From positions 62,001-126,000 of the forward strand of contig NZ_VBSL01000015.1 in NCBI RefSeq assembly GCF_006149005.1: DNA of 64,000 nucleotides, given 5' to 3'. The translations under genes were made by a program, and so were the position numbers. Source of the DNA: Larkinella sp. C7 (GTDB lineage: Bacteria; Bacteroidota; Bacteroidia; Cytophagales; Spirosomataceae). The notes under the pieces are model-generated. The model was not told the DNA's origin and did not search any database. It was given only the letters and a program-made list of their open reading frames with translations. Of the stretch, positions 32,878-42,460 are shown piece by piece (position 1 is the first letter of the stretch; each line of letters starts with the position of its first letter).

Positions 32878-34263
32878 ATGGTCACAAAACTCCGAATCGG
32901 CTATTTGCTGGTTTTGCTTTTAACAATCATACCCCGCGTTAGTCCGGCTCAATCAGCCGACGCTCCTTCGGCCATTCTGAACGCTTACATTCAGGAAGGC
33001 TTACAAAGCAACCTCGCACTGAAACAGGAATCCCTGGAAATCAGCCGGGTAACGGAATCGATCACCCAGGCAAAAGCCCTCTTTTATCCCCGGCTGACGT
33101 TCAATCCGACGTATTCGCTGGCGGCTGGCGGTCGGCGGTTGCAGTTTCCGGTCGGCGATTTGCTCAATCCGGTGTATGCCACGCTCAATCAACTCGCCGG
33201 TTCCGACCGCTTTCCCACCAACATTCCAAACGTCAACGAACTGCTGGCTCCCAACAATTTTCACGACACCAAACTCAGCGTTCAGTACGCGGTTTTCAAC
33301 ACCGACATTCAGTATAACTACCTGATTCAAAAAGATTTACTTTCCGCTCAGGAAGCCCGCAAGCGCGTGGTCGAAAACGAGTTGCGGTATACCATCGCCA
33401 CGGCGTATTACCAGTATTTACAAACGCTCGACGCGTTCCGGATCTACGACAACAACCGCGCGGTGTTGCGCGAACTGGGACGACTGAACGAAAAACTGGT
33501 CGCCAGCAATGTAGCCACCAAAGACGTTGTGACCTCAACCCGCTACGAAATCAGCAAGATTGATCAGCAACTGGCCGTTGCCGACAAAAACCGCCAGAGT
33601 GCCAAAGCATATTTCAATTTTCTGCTCAACCGCGATCTGACTGCCGACATTCAGGTCGATTCCCTGCTGACCCAAACGCTGCCACCGGCTCCTCCCGCGC
33701 TGGGTGAGTTGCAGCAAACCGCCCTGCAAAGCCGCCAGGAATTGAAGCAACTGGGTGGTTCGCTCCGGGCTTCGCAAAATGCCATTAAAATGAACGAAGC
33801 TTCCCTCAAATTGCCCAATGTTTACGTTGGCGGGAATGCTGGTTTTCAGGGATTTGGCTACACCTTTAGCAATCAGGCGTATGTGGTTGGGCAGGTGGGC
33901 CTGTCCTGGGATTTGTTCAAAGGCTACGAAAAACGCTCGAAGGTGCAGCAGGCCAAAATCCAGACCGAACTCGTGCAAACGAAGCTGACAGAGGTTGAAA
34001 AACAGATTCAGTTGCAGGTCCTGCAGGCCTATTATGAACTGGATGCGGCCAACGAAAGTCTGAATGCCACCCAAACCGGCCTTGCCAATGCCGAGCAAAC
34101 CTTCCGGCTAGTCGACAGCAAATACCGCAACGGGCAGGCGCTGCTGGTGGAATACCTGCGGTTCCAGAACGACCGGCTAACGGCTCAGATTCAGCAGGTT
34201 CTGACGCGCTATGATGTCTTGCTGAAACGGGCCGCGCTGGATCGGGTTACGGCCATTCAATAA
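32878..34263 (+). CDS. TolC-family outer-membrane efflux channel
   Basis: A protein of 461 aa with a signal peptide ending near SPAQSA, then two outer-membrane-efflux-protein repeats with long heptad-rich helices (SLEISRVTESITQAKALFYP; AKIQTELVQTKLTEVEKQIQ). It forms the exit duct of a tripartite pump with the next two genes. It starts 42 bp after the TetR gene and 68 bp before the adaptor gene. Confidence 0.93.
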   Translation: MVTKLRIGYLLVLLLTIIPRVSPAQSADAPSAILNAYIQEGLQSNLALKQESLEISRVTESITQAKALFYPRLTFNPTYSLAAGGRRLQFPVGDLLNPVYATLNQLAGSDRFPTNIPNVNELLAPNNFHDTKLSVQYAVFNTDIQYNYLIQKDLLSAQEARKRVVENELRYTIATAYYQYLQTLDAFRIYDNNRAVLRELGRLNEKLVASNVATKDVVTSTRYEISKIDQQLAVADKNRQSAKAYFNFLLNRDLTADIQVDSLLTQTLPPAPPALGELQQTALQSRQELKQLGGSLRASQNAIKMNEASLKLPNVYVGGNAGFQGFGYTFSNQAYVVGQVGLSWDLFKGYEKRSKVQQAKIQTELVQTKLTEVEKQIQLQVLQAYYELDAANESLNATQTGLANAEQTFRLVDSKYRNGQALLVEYLRFQNDRLTAQIQQVLTRYDVLLKRAALDRVTAIQ

Positions 34264-34331
34264 CACCCGCTTTGCCTTCCGATTCGTCATTTACACGATT
34301 AACTGCACTGATTATAAACTTACTTATTCCA

Positions 34332-35393
34332 ATGAAAGTCATCCAGTATTTTCTAATCGTACTCCTGGCGGGCGGGCTGTGGGCCTGCGGCACGAAAGCC
34401 GAAGAAAGCCGGGAAGAAAAGCCGACAGAACAAACCGATGATACGGCCATACCGGTCAAACTAACCAAAGTCGAATCGGTGGTTCGCTCAGAACCGGTGG
34501 TGGCATCGGGGCTGGTGTCGTCGTCGGAAGAAGCCAAACTGTCATTCAAAATTGGCGGTATTATCCAAAAAATGTACGTTGATGAAGGCCAGACCGTCCG
34601 GAAAGGGCAACTGCTGGCGACGCTCAACCTGACGGAAATCAACGCCCAGGTGAGCCAGGCGCAGTTTTCGAACGAAAAAGCCGAACGCGACCTCAACCGC
34701 GTCAAAGCCTTGTATGCCGACACGGCCGCTACCCTCGAACAGTTGCAGAATGCCACAACGGGCCACGAAGTTGCCAAACAGAACCTGACCATCGCGCAGT
34801 TCAACCAGAACTATGCCCAGATCCGGTCGACGGTGGATGGCACGGTGACGCGGAAACTGATGAACGAAGGTGAATTTGCCTCGGCGGGCGGGGCGGTTTT
34901 CATGATTTCGTCGACCCGGAAAAACGACTGGATTGTTCGGGTGGGCGTGGCCGACAAGGACTGGGCGCGGCTAAAAGTGGGCAATCGCGCCACCATCACG
35001 CTGGAAGCCTATCCAGACCAGACGTTTGTGGGCACCGTGAGCGAACTGGCCCAGGCCGCTGATCCGCAAAACAAGCTTTACGATGTCGAAATCCGCATCA
35101 ACCCCGGTGCGGTCAGGTTTGCACCCGGTTTATTCGCCAAAGTGAGCCTGCAACCTGCCCAGAGCCGCAGTTATGCGCTGGTTCCGATTGAAGCCATTGT
35201 GGAAGGAAATGGCAAAGACGGTTTTGTGTTCGTGTTGACTGAGGACCAGAAGCGTGTCCGCAAAATACCGGTGCAGATCGGCTTTATCGACAACGACAAA
35301 GTCCTGCTAACGAACGGCTTATCGGGAATATCAAATGTGGTAACGGCCGGTTCAGCCTATCTGACCGAAACGTCAACCGTTGTTCTCAAATAA
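34332..35393 (+). CDS. RND efflux periplasmic adaptor (HlyD/AcrA-like lipoprotein)
   Basis: Periplasmic membrane-fusion protein of 353 aa. An in-frame upstream start at 34272 would add 20 residues, but the ATG at 34332 yields a lipoprotein signal (MKVIQYFLIVLLAGGLWAC), so it is chosen. A biotinyl-lipoyl-like half motif is at KIGGIIQKMYVDEGQTVRKG, a short coiled coil follows, and the second half motif is at IRSTVDGTVTRKLMNEGEF, ahead of the beta-barrel domain. It connects TolC and the RND permease. Palindrome E fills the gap to the permease. Confidence 0.93.
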   Translation: MKVIQYFLIVLLAGGLWACGTKAEESREEKPTEQTDDTAIPVKLTKVESVVRSEPVVASGLVSSSEEAKLSFKIGGIIQKMYVDEGQTVRKGQLLATLNLTEINAQVSQAQFSNEKAERDLNRVKALYADTAATLEQLQNATTGHEVAKQNLTIAQFNQNYAQIRSTVDGTVTRKLMNEGEFASAGGAVFMISSTRKNDWIVRVGVADKDWARLKVGNRATITLEAYPDQTFVGTVSELAQAADPQNKLYDVEIRINPGAVRFAPGLFAKVSLQPAQSRSYALVPIEAIVEGNGKDGFVFVLTEDQKRVRKIPVQIGFIDNDKVLLTNGLSGISNVVTAGSAYLTETSTVVLK

Positions 35394-35480
35394 CTCCTCT
35401 GATCAACCCTGATTTCCTCTGATCAACTCTGTGTAACAGCAAAATTAGTACACAGGGTTGATCAGAGATCATCGGAGGTT
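35394..35480. repeat. Intergenic palindrome E (19-bp stem, one G-T pair)
   Basis: CTCTGATCAACTCTGTGTA (35417-35435) pairs with 35449-35467 around a 13-nt loop. A further copy of the word CCTCTGATCAACCCTGAT lies just outside on the left (35397-35414), with a diverged partner on the right. The element starts right after the adaptor stop codon and fills most of the gap to the permease start at 35502, inside the efflux operon. Confidence 0.85.
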
Positions 35481-35501
35481 ATCGAAGAAAACACTTCCAC
35501 T

Positions 35502-38500
35502 ATGAACTTATCCGAATTTTCCGTCAAAAACTGGCAGTTCATGCTGGTCCTGTTCATCGCCGTGGTGGCGCTGGGCGTCAACTCGCTGTTCAACATGCCC
35601 CGGGGCGAAGACCCCGAGTTTACGGCTCCCTCCTTTGCCGTGGTGATCGTGTATCCCGGAACCGACGCGCAGGATATGGAAGAACTGGTGGTCGATCCGG
35701 CCGAAGCGCGCTTTAATTCCCTGGACGACATCAGCCACGTCATCACCACCATCGACGACGGTCTGGCGGTTTTGCGGGTGGAGTATGACTACAGCGTCGA
35801 TCCGGATGAGAAATACCAGGAGATGGTGCGCGAAGTCAATGCGCTCCGGGCGCAACTGCCAACGGACATTTTCAACATCGAAATCCGCAAATTTTCACCA
35901 ACCGACGTCAGTATCGTTCAGGTGGCTTTGCAGTCGGAAGTGGCTTCCAACAAAGAACTGGGCGACTATGCCGACGCGCTGAAAGAACGGCTGGAAAAAG
36001 TCAAAAGTCTGAAAGGCGTCGAAGACTGGGGCTACCCGGCCAGCACCGTCCGCATTTCGCTGAACATTGAGCGGATGGCGCAGGAAGGCATTGCCGTGAA
36101 TCGGCTGATTGGCGCATTGCAGGCCGAAAACCTGAACATTCCCGGCGGCAGCATTCAGGCCGGTACGCGGAAATTCAATGTCAAAACCAGCGGGGATTAC
36201 CAGTCACTCGATGAAATCAAAAATACCGTGGTTTCGACCAACGGGCAAAAAATCATCTACCTCCGCGACATTGCCGACGTGGATTTCAACTACGAAGACG
36301 AAACCCACATCACCCGCCTGAACGGACACCGGGCGGTTTTGGTAACGGCAGGTCAAAAACTGGGCGAAAACATTGCCAAAGTGGGCGAACAATTAAACCC
36401 GGTCATCGAGGATTTCGCGAAAACCCTGCCGCCCCACATCAAGCTCGTCAAAAACTTCGACCAGGCCGCCAGCGTGAACGCCCGGCTGAGTCGGTTTGCC
36501 AAAGATTTCGGCATTGCCATTTTGCTGGTTGCCCTAACGCTGTTACCGCTCGGCATCCGGGCGGCCATCGTCGTCATGATTTCGATTCCGCTTTCGTTGT
36601 CCATCGGCCTTTCGCTGCTGAATATGTTCGGTTTCAGTATCAACCAGTTAAGCATTGTCGGATTGATCGTCGCACTGGGTATTCTGGTCGATGATTCGAT
36701 TGTGGTGGTCGAGAACATCGAGCGGTATTTGCGCGACGGTTTTTCCCGGCGGGAAGCTGCGATCAAGGCAACCAAACAGATTACACTGGCTGTCATTGGC
36801 TGTACGGTTACGTTGATTCTGGCCTTTCTACCGCTGATGTTTTTACCCGAAGCATCCGGTGATTTCATTCGTTCGTTACCAACCGCCGTGGTTACCACCA
36901 TTCTGGCGTCGCTGCTGGTGTCGCTGACCATCGTTCCGTTTCTCTCCAGCCGAATTTTGAAAGAAGAGCATAATCCGGAAGGCAATATTTTCATGTGGGC
37001 CTTAAAAAAACTCATCAGTGGGTCATACAGTCGCTTGTTGCACACGGCCTTGCGTCATCCGGTTATCACGCTGCTGGGCGCACTGGCGATTTTTGGTGGA
37101 GCTTTATCGCTGGTTCCGAAAGTCGGTTTCGCGTTGTTTCCGGCGTCCGAAAAACCACAATTTCTGATTAACATCGAAACGCCCGAAGGCACCAGTTTGC
37201 AGGAAACCAACCGCGTGGCCCGCTACGTCGAGAGCCAGTTGGGGAACGAACCCGACGTCAAGTATTTCACAACCAACGTCGGCAAAGGCAATCCGCGGAT
37301 TTATTACAACATCATTCAGCGGAACGAGGCTACCAATTTCTCCCAGTTTTTTGTTCAACTGCACGATATGCCGCCGGTTCAAAAACGCCAGTTGATCGAC
37401 AAGCTGCGGGAGAAATTCAAGTTCTATGCCAATGCCAAAATTGAAGTCAAAGACTTTGAGCAGGGTCCCGACCAGGAAGCGCCGGTGGCCATCCGGGTGT
37501 TTGGCGAAAACCTGGATACGCTCCGAACCGTGGCCGCCGATGTGGAGAAAGTACTGAAAACCACGCCCGGTTTAATTTACATCAACAATCCGCTGGCGAC
37601 CCGTAAAACCGACCTGCGCGTCAAAATCAACAAAGAAAAAGCCGGGTTACTGGGCATGTCGGTAGCCGACATCAACCGCACCATTCGATTGGCCATTGCG
37701 GGCTTAAACGTGGGCGTGTTCAAGGACGAAGCGGGAGACGATTTCCTGATCAACGTCACATTACCCAAAGGAAAGGTAGCGGATTTGCGCGTCCTGAACA
37801 ATCTGTATGTCAACACGCTGACGGGCGGCTCAGTACCACTGCGCCAGATTGCCGACCTGCAATTCGAGACCTCGACCAACCAGATCCGTCACTACGACAA
37901 AGACCGTTACGTCACCGTGACCGGTTTTGTCAAGAGCGGTTATCTGGTCGATAATGTCTACAATGAAGTCATTAAAAAGCTCGACGCGCTGAAGTTTCCC
38001 AGCGATTTTCGCTACAAAGCGGCTGGTGAACTGGAAAGCCGGGAAAAATCATTTGGCGGTTTGGGCACCATCATTCTGATCACTGTCTTCGGTTTTCTGG
38101 CGGTATTGATCCTGGAATTCGGCACCTTCAAAAGTACGCTGATCGTGTTGTCGGTCATTCCGCTGGGCATCATTGGTGCCATTGCAGCCCTGCTGTTGTC
38201 GGGGAATCCGTTCTCGTTTGTGGCCGTCATCGGTTTGATTGCGCTGATCGGTATTGAGGTCAAAAACTCCATTCTGCTGGTCGATTTCACCAACCAACTC
38301 CGGGAACAGGGAATGCCGCTAATCGAAGCCATCGAGCAGGCGGGTGAAATCCGCTTCGTGCCCATCGTCCTGACCTCACTCACCGCCATTGGTGGTCTGA
38401 TTCCGCTGGCCATCGAAGGAAACCCGCTCTATTCGCCCCTGGCATTGGTGCTGATCGGCGGGTTAATTAGCTCAACCCTTCTCTCGCGAATTGTAACACC

Positions 38501-38576
38501 AGTATTGTACAAATTGTTACCGCCCCGTGTTGATTTAAAAGTACCCACGGTTGCAGAAGAACCAGAATTAATTTAG
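35502..38576 (+). CDS. RND-family efflux permease (AcrB-like)
   Basis: Inner-membrane proton-driven pump of 1024 aa, the standard length for the hydrophobe/amphiphile RND family. Twelve transmembrane helices are arranged as 1+5 twice, with two large periplasmic loops. The proton-relay aspartates lie in GILVDDSIVVVENIERYL (TM4), and the second-half counterpart is IALIGIEVKNSILLVDFTNQ. It completes the tripartite pump and ends the operon before a strong hairpin terminator. The substrate is unknown; TetR control suggests a toxic small molecule. Confidence 0.95.
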   Translation: MNLSEFSVKNWQFMLVLFIAVVALGVNSLFNMPRGEDPEFTAPSFAVVIVYPGTDAQDMEELVVDPAEARFNSLDDISHVITTIDDGLAVLRVEYDYSVDPDEKYQEMVREVNALRAQLPTDIFNIEIRKFSPTDVSIVQVALQSEVASNKELGDYADALKERLEKVKSLKGVEDWGYPASTVRISLNIERMAQEGIAVNRLIGALQAENLNIPGGSIQAGTRKFNVKTSGDYQSLDEIKNTVVSTNGQKIIYLRDIADVDFNYEDETHITRLNGHRAVLVTAGQKLGENIAKVGEQLNPVIEDFAKTLPPHIKLVKNFDQAASVNARLSRFAKDFGIAILLVALTLLPLGIRAAIVVMISIPLSLSIGLSLLNMFGFSINQLSIVGLIVALGILVDDSIVVVENIERYLRDGFSRREAAIKATKQITLAVIGCTVTLILAFLPLMFLPEASGDFIRSLPTAVVTTILASLLVSLTIVPFLSSRILKEEHNPEGNIFMWALKKLISGSYSRLLHTALRHPVITLLGALAIFGGALSLVPKVGFALFPASEKPQFLINIETPEGTSLQETNRVARYVESQLGNEPDVKYFTTNVGKGNPRIYYNIIQRNEATNFSQFFVQLHDMPPVQKRQLIDKLREKFKFYANAKIEVKDFEQGPDQEAPVAIRVFGENLDTLRTVAADVEKVLKTTPGLIYINNPLATRKTDLRVKINKEKAGLLGMSVADINRTIRLAIAGLNVGVFKDEAGDDFLINVTLPKGKVADLRVLNNLYVNTLTGGSVPLRQIADLQFETSTNQIRHYDKDRYVTVTGFVKSGYLVDNVYNEVIKKLDALKFPSDFRYKAAGELESREKSFGGLGTIILITVFGFLAVLILEFGTFKSTLIVLSVIPLGIIGAIAALLLSGNPFSFVAVIGLIALIGIEVKNSILLVDFTNQLREQGMPLIEAIEQAGEIRFVPIVLTSLTAIGGLIPLAIEGNPLYSPLALVLIGGLISSTLLSRIVTPVLYKLLPPRVDLKVPTVAEEPELI

Positions 38577-38620
38577 TAATTAACCAACCAGAAAAAGGAG
38601 TAACATTCCTGTTTTAATAT

Positions 38621-38675
38621 AGCGAAAAGCTAAAAACGGTAAACGTTAAGTTACCTTATTTAGCTTTTCGCTTTT
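38621..38675 (+). terminator. Terminator of the efflux operon
   Basis: AGCGAAAAGCTAAA (38621-38634) and TTTAGCTTTTCGCT (38659-38672) form a perfect 14-bp stem, with an inner GGTAA/TTACC pair, followed by TTT. It lies 45 bp past the permease stop in the 416-bp gap 38577-38992. Confidence 0.85.
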
Positions 38676-38804
38676 ATAAGCGCAATGATAAATTCTTTTA
38701 AAAAGAATTCTCTGCGAAAATTATGAAAATGTTTTTGCGGCCTTATTGGACTTCACGGAATATTTACTAATCTTTGTTATAACCAATAGGGTTTACCATA
38801 AAAA

Positions 38805-38835
38805 TAAAGACTATCACCAGTAGTGATAGTCTTTA
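38805..38835 (-). terminator. Hairpin downstream of the Crp/Fnr gene, probable terminator
   Basis: TAAAGACTATCAC and GTGATAGTCTTTA form a perfect 13-bp stem with a 5-nt loop. On the minus strand a T-rich run follows (ending TTTATTTTTATGG), which suits termination of the minus-strand regulator gene ending at 38993. I see no gene elsewhere in this gap. Confidence 0.6.
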
Positions 38836-38992
38836 CGATCTTTGTAGTTATTACTTAAAATACCTTGATTAAAAAAAATGAGGCTGTCGTATTTGATTTA
38901 ATCTAAGTGGAGCAAATATACACATCACTCATTTACTTACAGTTGCTAAAAAGCAATTGTTTCATATCAGGCAAGTTTTTTTTTGAGCTGGT

Positions 38993-39592
38993 TTAATCTA
39001 GCAAACCGGTTTTTATTTTCTGCCCCCTTACACGGCTCAGGGTAAACCGGGATAGTCCCAGGTAAGAAGCAATATGCTTCAGGGGCATTCTCGCGCAGAT
39101 TGTCGGGTATTGTTTACAAAAATGATAATAGCGTTCTTCAGCGTTCAGCACCCTCAGAGACCGGATTCGTTCGTCAAAAATAACAAGGTATTTTTCACAA
39201 ATAATCCTCCCGATCACGTTCGTAACCGGGTATTTATAATACAGGCGCTGTAAATCGCGATACGACAGAAAAAGAAGTTCCGAATCTTCTACTAATTCGA
39301 TCGTTTCTGAGGATGGAATTTGGTTTAAAAAACTCGGAATCGACAACACCATGTCGCCCTCAGCCGCAACGCCGGATGTTACTTCTTTTCCATCTAAGTA
39401 ATAATAGCTCCGAGCGAGTCCTTTTCCAATGTAAAATAACTTATCAGCCGTTTTTCCGATTGATAGAAGATGAGTGCCTTTCGGAAAATTTTTCACCAGT
39501 AGGTATTGCCGGATATACCGGATTACTTCTTCATTTATTGGGCAGGCTCCTAGTAAAGCCGCAATAAATCGGTCGTACAGTTCTTCCTTCAT
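38993..39592 (-). CDS. Crp/Fnr-family regulator with degenerate cyclic-nucleotide domain
   Basis: A protein of 199 aa. A beta-roll (cupin-like) domain spans about 20-120 (FPKGTHLLSIGKTADKLFYI; GLARSYYYLDGKEVTSG). A C-terminal helix-turn-helix lies near 170-190 (PLKHIASYLGLSRFTLSRVR). The cAMP phosphate-binding cassette is not well kept (no RxA-type motif), as usual for the many Bacteroidota Crp-like proteins that do not bind cAMP. It stands alone on the minus strand. Its targets are unknown. Confidence 0.88.
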   Translation of the reverse strand: MKEELYDRFIAALLGACPINEEVIRYIRQYLLVKNFPKGTHLLSIGKTADKLFYIGKGLARSYYYLDGKEVTSGVAAEGDMVLSIPSFLNQIPSSETIELVEDSELLFLSYRDLQRLYYKYPVTNVIGRIICEKYLVIFDERIRSLRVLNAEERYYHFCKQYPTICARMPLKHIASYLGLSRFTLSRVRGQKIKTGLLD

Positions 39593-39793
39593 GGAGCCAG
39601 GGAGTAGTTGTGAAAAAAGTCACTCGTTGCAGAAGTAGACGTAAGTACAGGACTGAAGTCACACGCTTTATAAGAAAAAATAGTTCATATTCTATAATTA
39701 TTGACTATTCTGTCATATAACGATTCATCTAAAATTAAACGGTAACAATTCTCTACCCTTTTTTCAGCAGGACCCAAAACAAGGGTCTGAAAT

Positions 39794-40237
39794 TTGCGTT
39801 TATTAAAAAATCAAATTCCTGTCTGCATGCTCCTCTTTCTTGCGCTCCGGCTTCTGGCCTTTCATTCCTTTTCAGCGGAAACGAAACTGGTGGTTGATGT
39901 TCAGAATATCAGACACCATACCGGACAAATCCGGGTCGGCCTCTACAAACCCTGCACCGACTTCCCGATCGGCTGCAAACCCCTGATCAGTCACCTGGTT
40001 GACGTAACTGGAAACACCGCCCGCATCACGTTTAGCGTGAAACCCGGCGACTACGCCGTTGCCCTTTTCCACGATGTAAATGGCAACGGCCAGTTGGATA
40101 AAAAGATGTTTGGCATTCCGAAAGAGCCTTATGGGTTCAGCAACAATTTCCGCCCAAGCCTGTCAGGACCCGCATTTGACGACTGCCGGGTACGTGTCGA
40201 GGAGTCGGAAAAAAAGATTTCAATAAAATTAATCTGA
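39794..40237 (+). CDS. DUF2141-family exported protein
   Basis: A protein of 147 aa with an N-terminal signal sequence and a single beta-sandwich-like domain. Typical DUF2141 features are the opening LVVDVQNIRHHTGQIRVGLY and the closing GDYAVALFHDVNGNGQLD, followed by FGIPKEPYGFSNN. The only start giving a basic N-terminus is TTG at 39794 (RLLKNQIPVC); an ATG at about 39827 would leave a signal peptide without positive charge. Function is unknown; members are small secreted proteins. It lies 58 bp before guaB on the same strand, but the next gene seems to have its own signals. Confidence 0.8.
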   Translation: MRLLKNQIPVCMLLFLALRLLAFHSFSAETKLVVDVQNIRHHTGQIRVGLYKPCTDFPIGCKPLISHLVDVTGNTARITFSVKPGDYAVALFHDVNGNGQLDKKMFGIPKEPYGFSNNFRPSLSGPAFDDCRVRVEESEKKISIKLI

Positions 40238-40268
40238 GTTCGGAAGTTTTTTTTAGTAACTTTACCCG

Positions 40269-40294
40269 GCAAATAACCTATCGTGTTTATTTGC
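40269..40294 (+). promoter_or_regulatory. Hairpin directly before the guaB start codon
   Basis: GCAAATAA (40269-40276) and TTATTTGC (40287-40294) form a perfect 8-bp stem ending one base before the guaB ATG at 40296. A near-consensus -7 element, TAACTTTA (40257-40264), lies just upstream, so the hairpin would be at the 5' end of the mRNA and could affect initiation of translation. Confidence 0.4.
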
Positions 40295-40295
40295 T

Positions 40296-41768
40296 ATGAG
40301 CTTAGACTCCTCGAAATTCCTCTACGAAGCGCTTACTTACGACGACGTTCTTCTTTTGCCTGCTTTTTCGGAGGTTCTCCCCCGCGATACACAGACAACT
40401 ACCCAACTTACCCGCAACATCCGGCTGAACATTCCGCTCATTTCGGCGGCCATGGACACCGTTACGGAATCCGACCTCGCTATTGCGATGGCGCAGGAAG
40501 GCGGTATCGGTATCATCCACAAAAACATGAGCATCGAACTGCAGGCGGAGCAGGTTCGGAAGGTAAAACGCTCGGAAAGTGGCATGATTATCGACCCGAT
40601 CACTCTCATGGAAGGGGCCACGCTGGCCGATGCCCACCAGATTATGCGTGAATTCAAAATCGGTGGTATTCCTGTCGTCGATGCGTCCAATAAACTCATC
40701 GGTATCCTGACCAACCGCGATCTGCGCTTCCAAACGGAGCTGTCGAAGCCCGTCACGGATATCATGACCCGGGAAAACCTGATTACCGCCCGGGAAAAAA
40801 TCACGCTCGAAGAAGCCGAAAGCATTCTGCAACAGTACAAGATCGAGAAACTGCCGATCATCGACGATCAGAACCACCTCGTCGGCCTGATTACCTACAA
40901 GGATATTCTGAAAAAGAAAAGCCATCCCAACGCCTGTAAAGACGAATTGGGCCGGCTGCGCGTGGGGGCAGCCGTGGGTGTCACGCCCGACCTGATCAAG
41001 CGCATCGAGGCCCTGGTGAAAGCCGGTGTCGATGTCATCAGCGTCGATACGGCCCATGGACATCACATTGGTGTTTTAAACGCGGTTCGCGGCATCAAAG
41101 AGCGGTTCCCGAAACTGGATGTCATTGCCGGCAACGTCGCGACGGGCGAAGGCGCCAAAGCGCTGGCCGATGCCGGTGCCGATGCCGTCAAAGTAGGTGT
41201 CGGGCCGGGCAGTATCTGCACGACCCGGATCATTGCCGGTATTGGGATGCCGCAATTAACGGCGGTTTACGAATCGGCGAAAGCCCTGAAAGGCACGGGC
41301 GTCCCGATCATCGCCGACGGCGGTATTCGCTTTTCGGGCGACATTACGAAGGCCATTGCGGGTGGTGCCTACACCGTCATGGTGGGTTCGCTGCTGGCCG
41401 GAACCGAAGAGGCTCCGGGCGAAGTGGTGCTGTACGAAGGTCGCCGGTTTAAAACCTACCGTGGCATGGGTTCCGTCGAGGCCATGGAAGAAGGTTCGAA
41501 AGACCGGTATTTTCAGGATGCGGAAGACGACATCAAGAAACTCGTGCCGGAAGGCATCGTGGGTCGGGTTCCCATCAAAGGCCGGGTGGCCGAGATTATT
41601 TACCAGTTGGTAGGTGGTTTGAAAGCTGGTATGGGCTATTGCGGAGCGAAAAACATCGAAACACTGCAAGACGCCAAGTTCGTCAAAATCACGTCGGCCG
41701 GGGTTCGCGAAAGCCACCCGCACGACATTCAGATTCAGAAAGAAGCACCAAATTATTCATCCCGATAA
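40296..41768 (+). CDS. guaB: Inosine-5'-monophosphate dehydrogenase
   Basis: Cytosolic enzyme of 490 aa that oxidises IMP to XMP with NAD, the committed step of GMP synthesis. It has the (alpha/beta)8 catalytic barrel with catalytic Cys308 in [12 protein letters not shown], and tandem CBS domains inserted at about 95-205 ([27 protein letters not shown]). The flap and C-terminal parts are [10 protein letters not shown] and [19 protein letters not shown]. It is followed by a textbook terminator. Confidence 0.98.
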   Translation: MSLDSSKFLYEALTYDDVLLLPAFSEVLPRDTQTTTQLTRNIRLNIPLISAAMDTVTESDLAIAMAQEGGIGIIHKNMSIELQAEQVRKVKRSESGMIIDPITLMEGATLADAHQIMREFKIGGIPVVDASNKLIGILTNRDLRFQTELSKPVTDIMTRENLITAREKITLEEAESILQQYKIEKLPIIDDQNHLVGLITYKDILKKKSHPNACKDELGRLRVGAAVGVTPDLIKRIEALVKAGVDVISVDTAHGHHIGVLNAVRGIKERFPKLDVIAGNVATGEGAKALADAGADAVKVGVGPGSICTTRIIAGIGMPQLTAVYESAKALKGTGVPIIADGGIRFSGDITKAIAGGAYTVMVGSLLAGTEEAPGEVVLYEGRRFKTYRGMGSVEAMEEGSKDRYFQDAEDDIKKLVPEGIVGRVPIKGRVAEIIYQLVGGLKAGMGYCGAKNIETLQDAKFVKITSAGVRESHPHDIQIQKEAPNYSSR

Positions 41769-41773
41769 TGATT

Positions 41774-41809
41774 GCCCCTATGGACAAGAGTCTGTAGGGG
41801 CTTTTTTTT
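41774..41809 (+). terminator. Rho-independent terminator of guaB
   Basis: GCCCCTA (41774-41780) and TAGGGGC (41795-41801) form the stem, followed by eight T residues (41802-41809). It lies 6 bp after the stop codon. Confidence 0.92.
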
Positions 41810-41864
41810 GCCATATTACCCCGCAGTTTTTCAAGGCAGACAATAAAAACCGGGTTCGCCCGTT

Positions 41865-42200
41865 ATGAGAAAACAATCCCAGACGATCTACGAAGTCACG
41901 ATTCTGTATATTGGCTCCCTCAATGCGCTCCGCCAGCGCGAACCTTTTATCGTTTTCTTCTCCAATCTTAAAAAAGCCGTTGAAACCATCATTGGTCAAT
42001 TAGCCCTGAATGGCTGGCCGATTAAGGTGAATTATACCGCCGTTTACCGCAGCCTGAAGCAACGTGGCAGTTACCAGTGTGATTTCGACGTCGCCGGGGC
42101 CAAAGTTTTCCGCATCCGCATTGTTCCCCAGACCCTGAATCCAGTGCTGACAACCATGGGGATTGACGAAAAACCGGCGGAACCAACCCGCAAAAAGTAG
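41865..42200 (+). CDS. Small protein of unknown function
   Basis: A protein of 111 aa that I do not recognise. No signal peptide or membrane helix is visible. The middle (PFIVFFSNLKKAVETIIGQL) could be an amphipathic helix between beta strands, and the C-terminus is basic (EPTRKK). Coding potential is supported by its position between a terminator and secA, by even codon use, and by no competing longer frame. It could be a small cytosolic alpha/beta regulator, but nothing more can be said. Confidence 0.6.
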   Translation: MRKQSQTIYEVTILYIGSLNALRQREPFIVFFSNLKKAVETIIGQLALNGWPIKVNYTAVYRSLKQRGSYQCDFDVAGAKVFRIRIVPQTLNPVLTTMGIDEKPAEPTRKK

Positions 42201-42414
42201 GGCTGATCACCGCTGCGGGCCGATAACAGGCGAATACAAAGGATAATCTGACCCTAAATTAGTGGATTACGGGCCGACTTTAATGCCCGACAAAAAACCG
42301 TCTGTGGGGGCATAAGGCTACTTTATACCCAAATAGAGTCGCTTTTCCGAAAACTCCCGGTCCATCGCAATGAAACTGATTCAGAAATTGTTACTATTCT
42401 ATGGCGCAAACCCC

Positions 42415-42422
42415 TAATTTTG
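42415..42422 (+). promoter_or_regulatory. Candidate -7 element of secA
   Basis: TAATTTTG matches TAnnTTTG 38 bp before the secA ATG. The nearest TTG (42388-42390) is 24 bp upstream, longer than the usual 19-21. Confidence 0.45.
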
Positions 42423-42460
42423 CATAACGTATTGAAACATTCGTTTAATAGACATTTAGA

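Noticed and set aside
38577-38992. Possible small gene in the AT-rich gap after the efflux operon
   Set aside because: Only the two terminator-like hairpins stand out; no frame of useful length with a sensible start is present.
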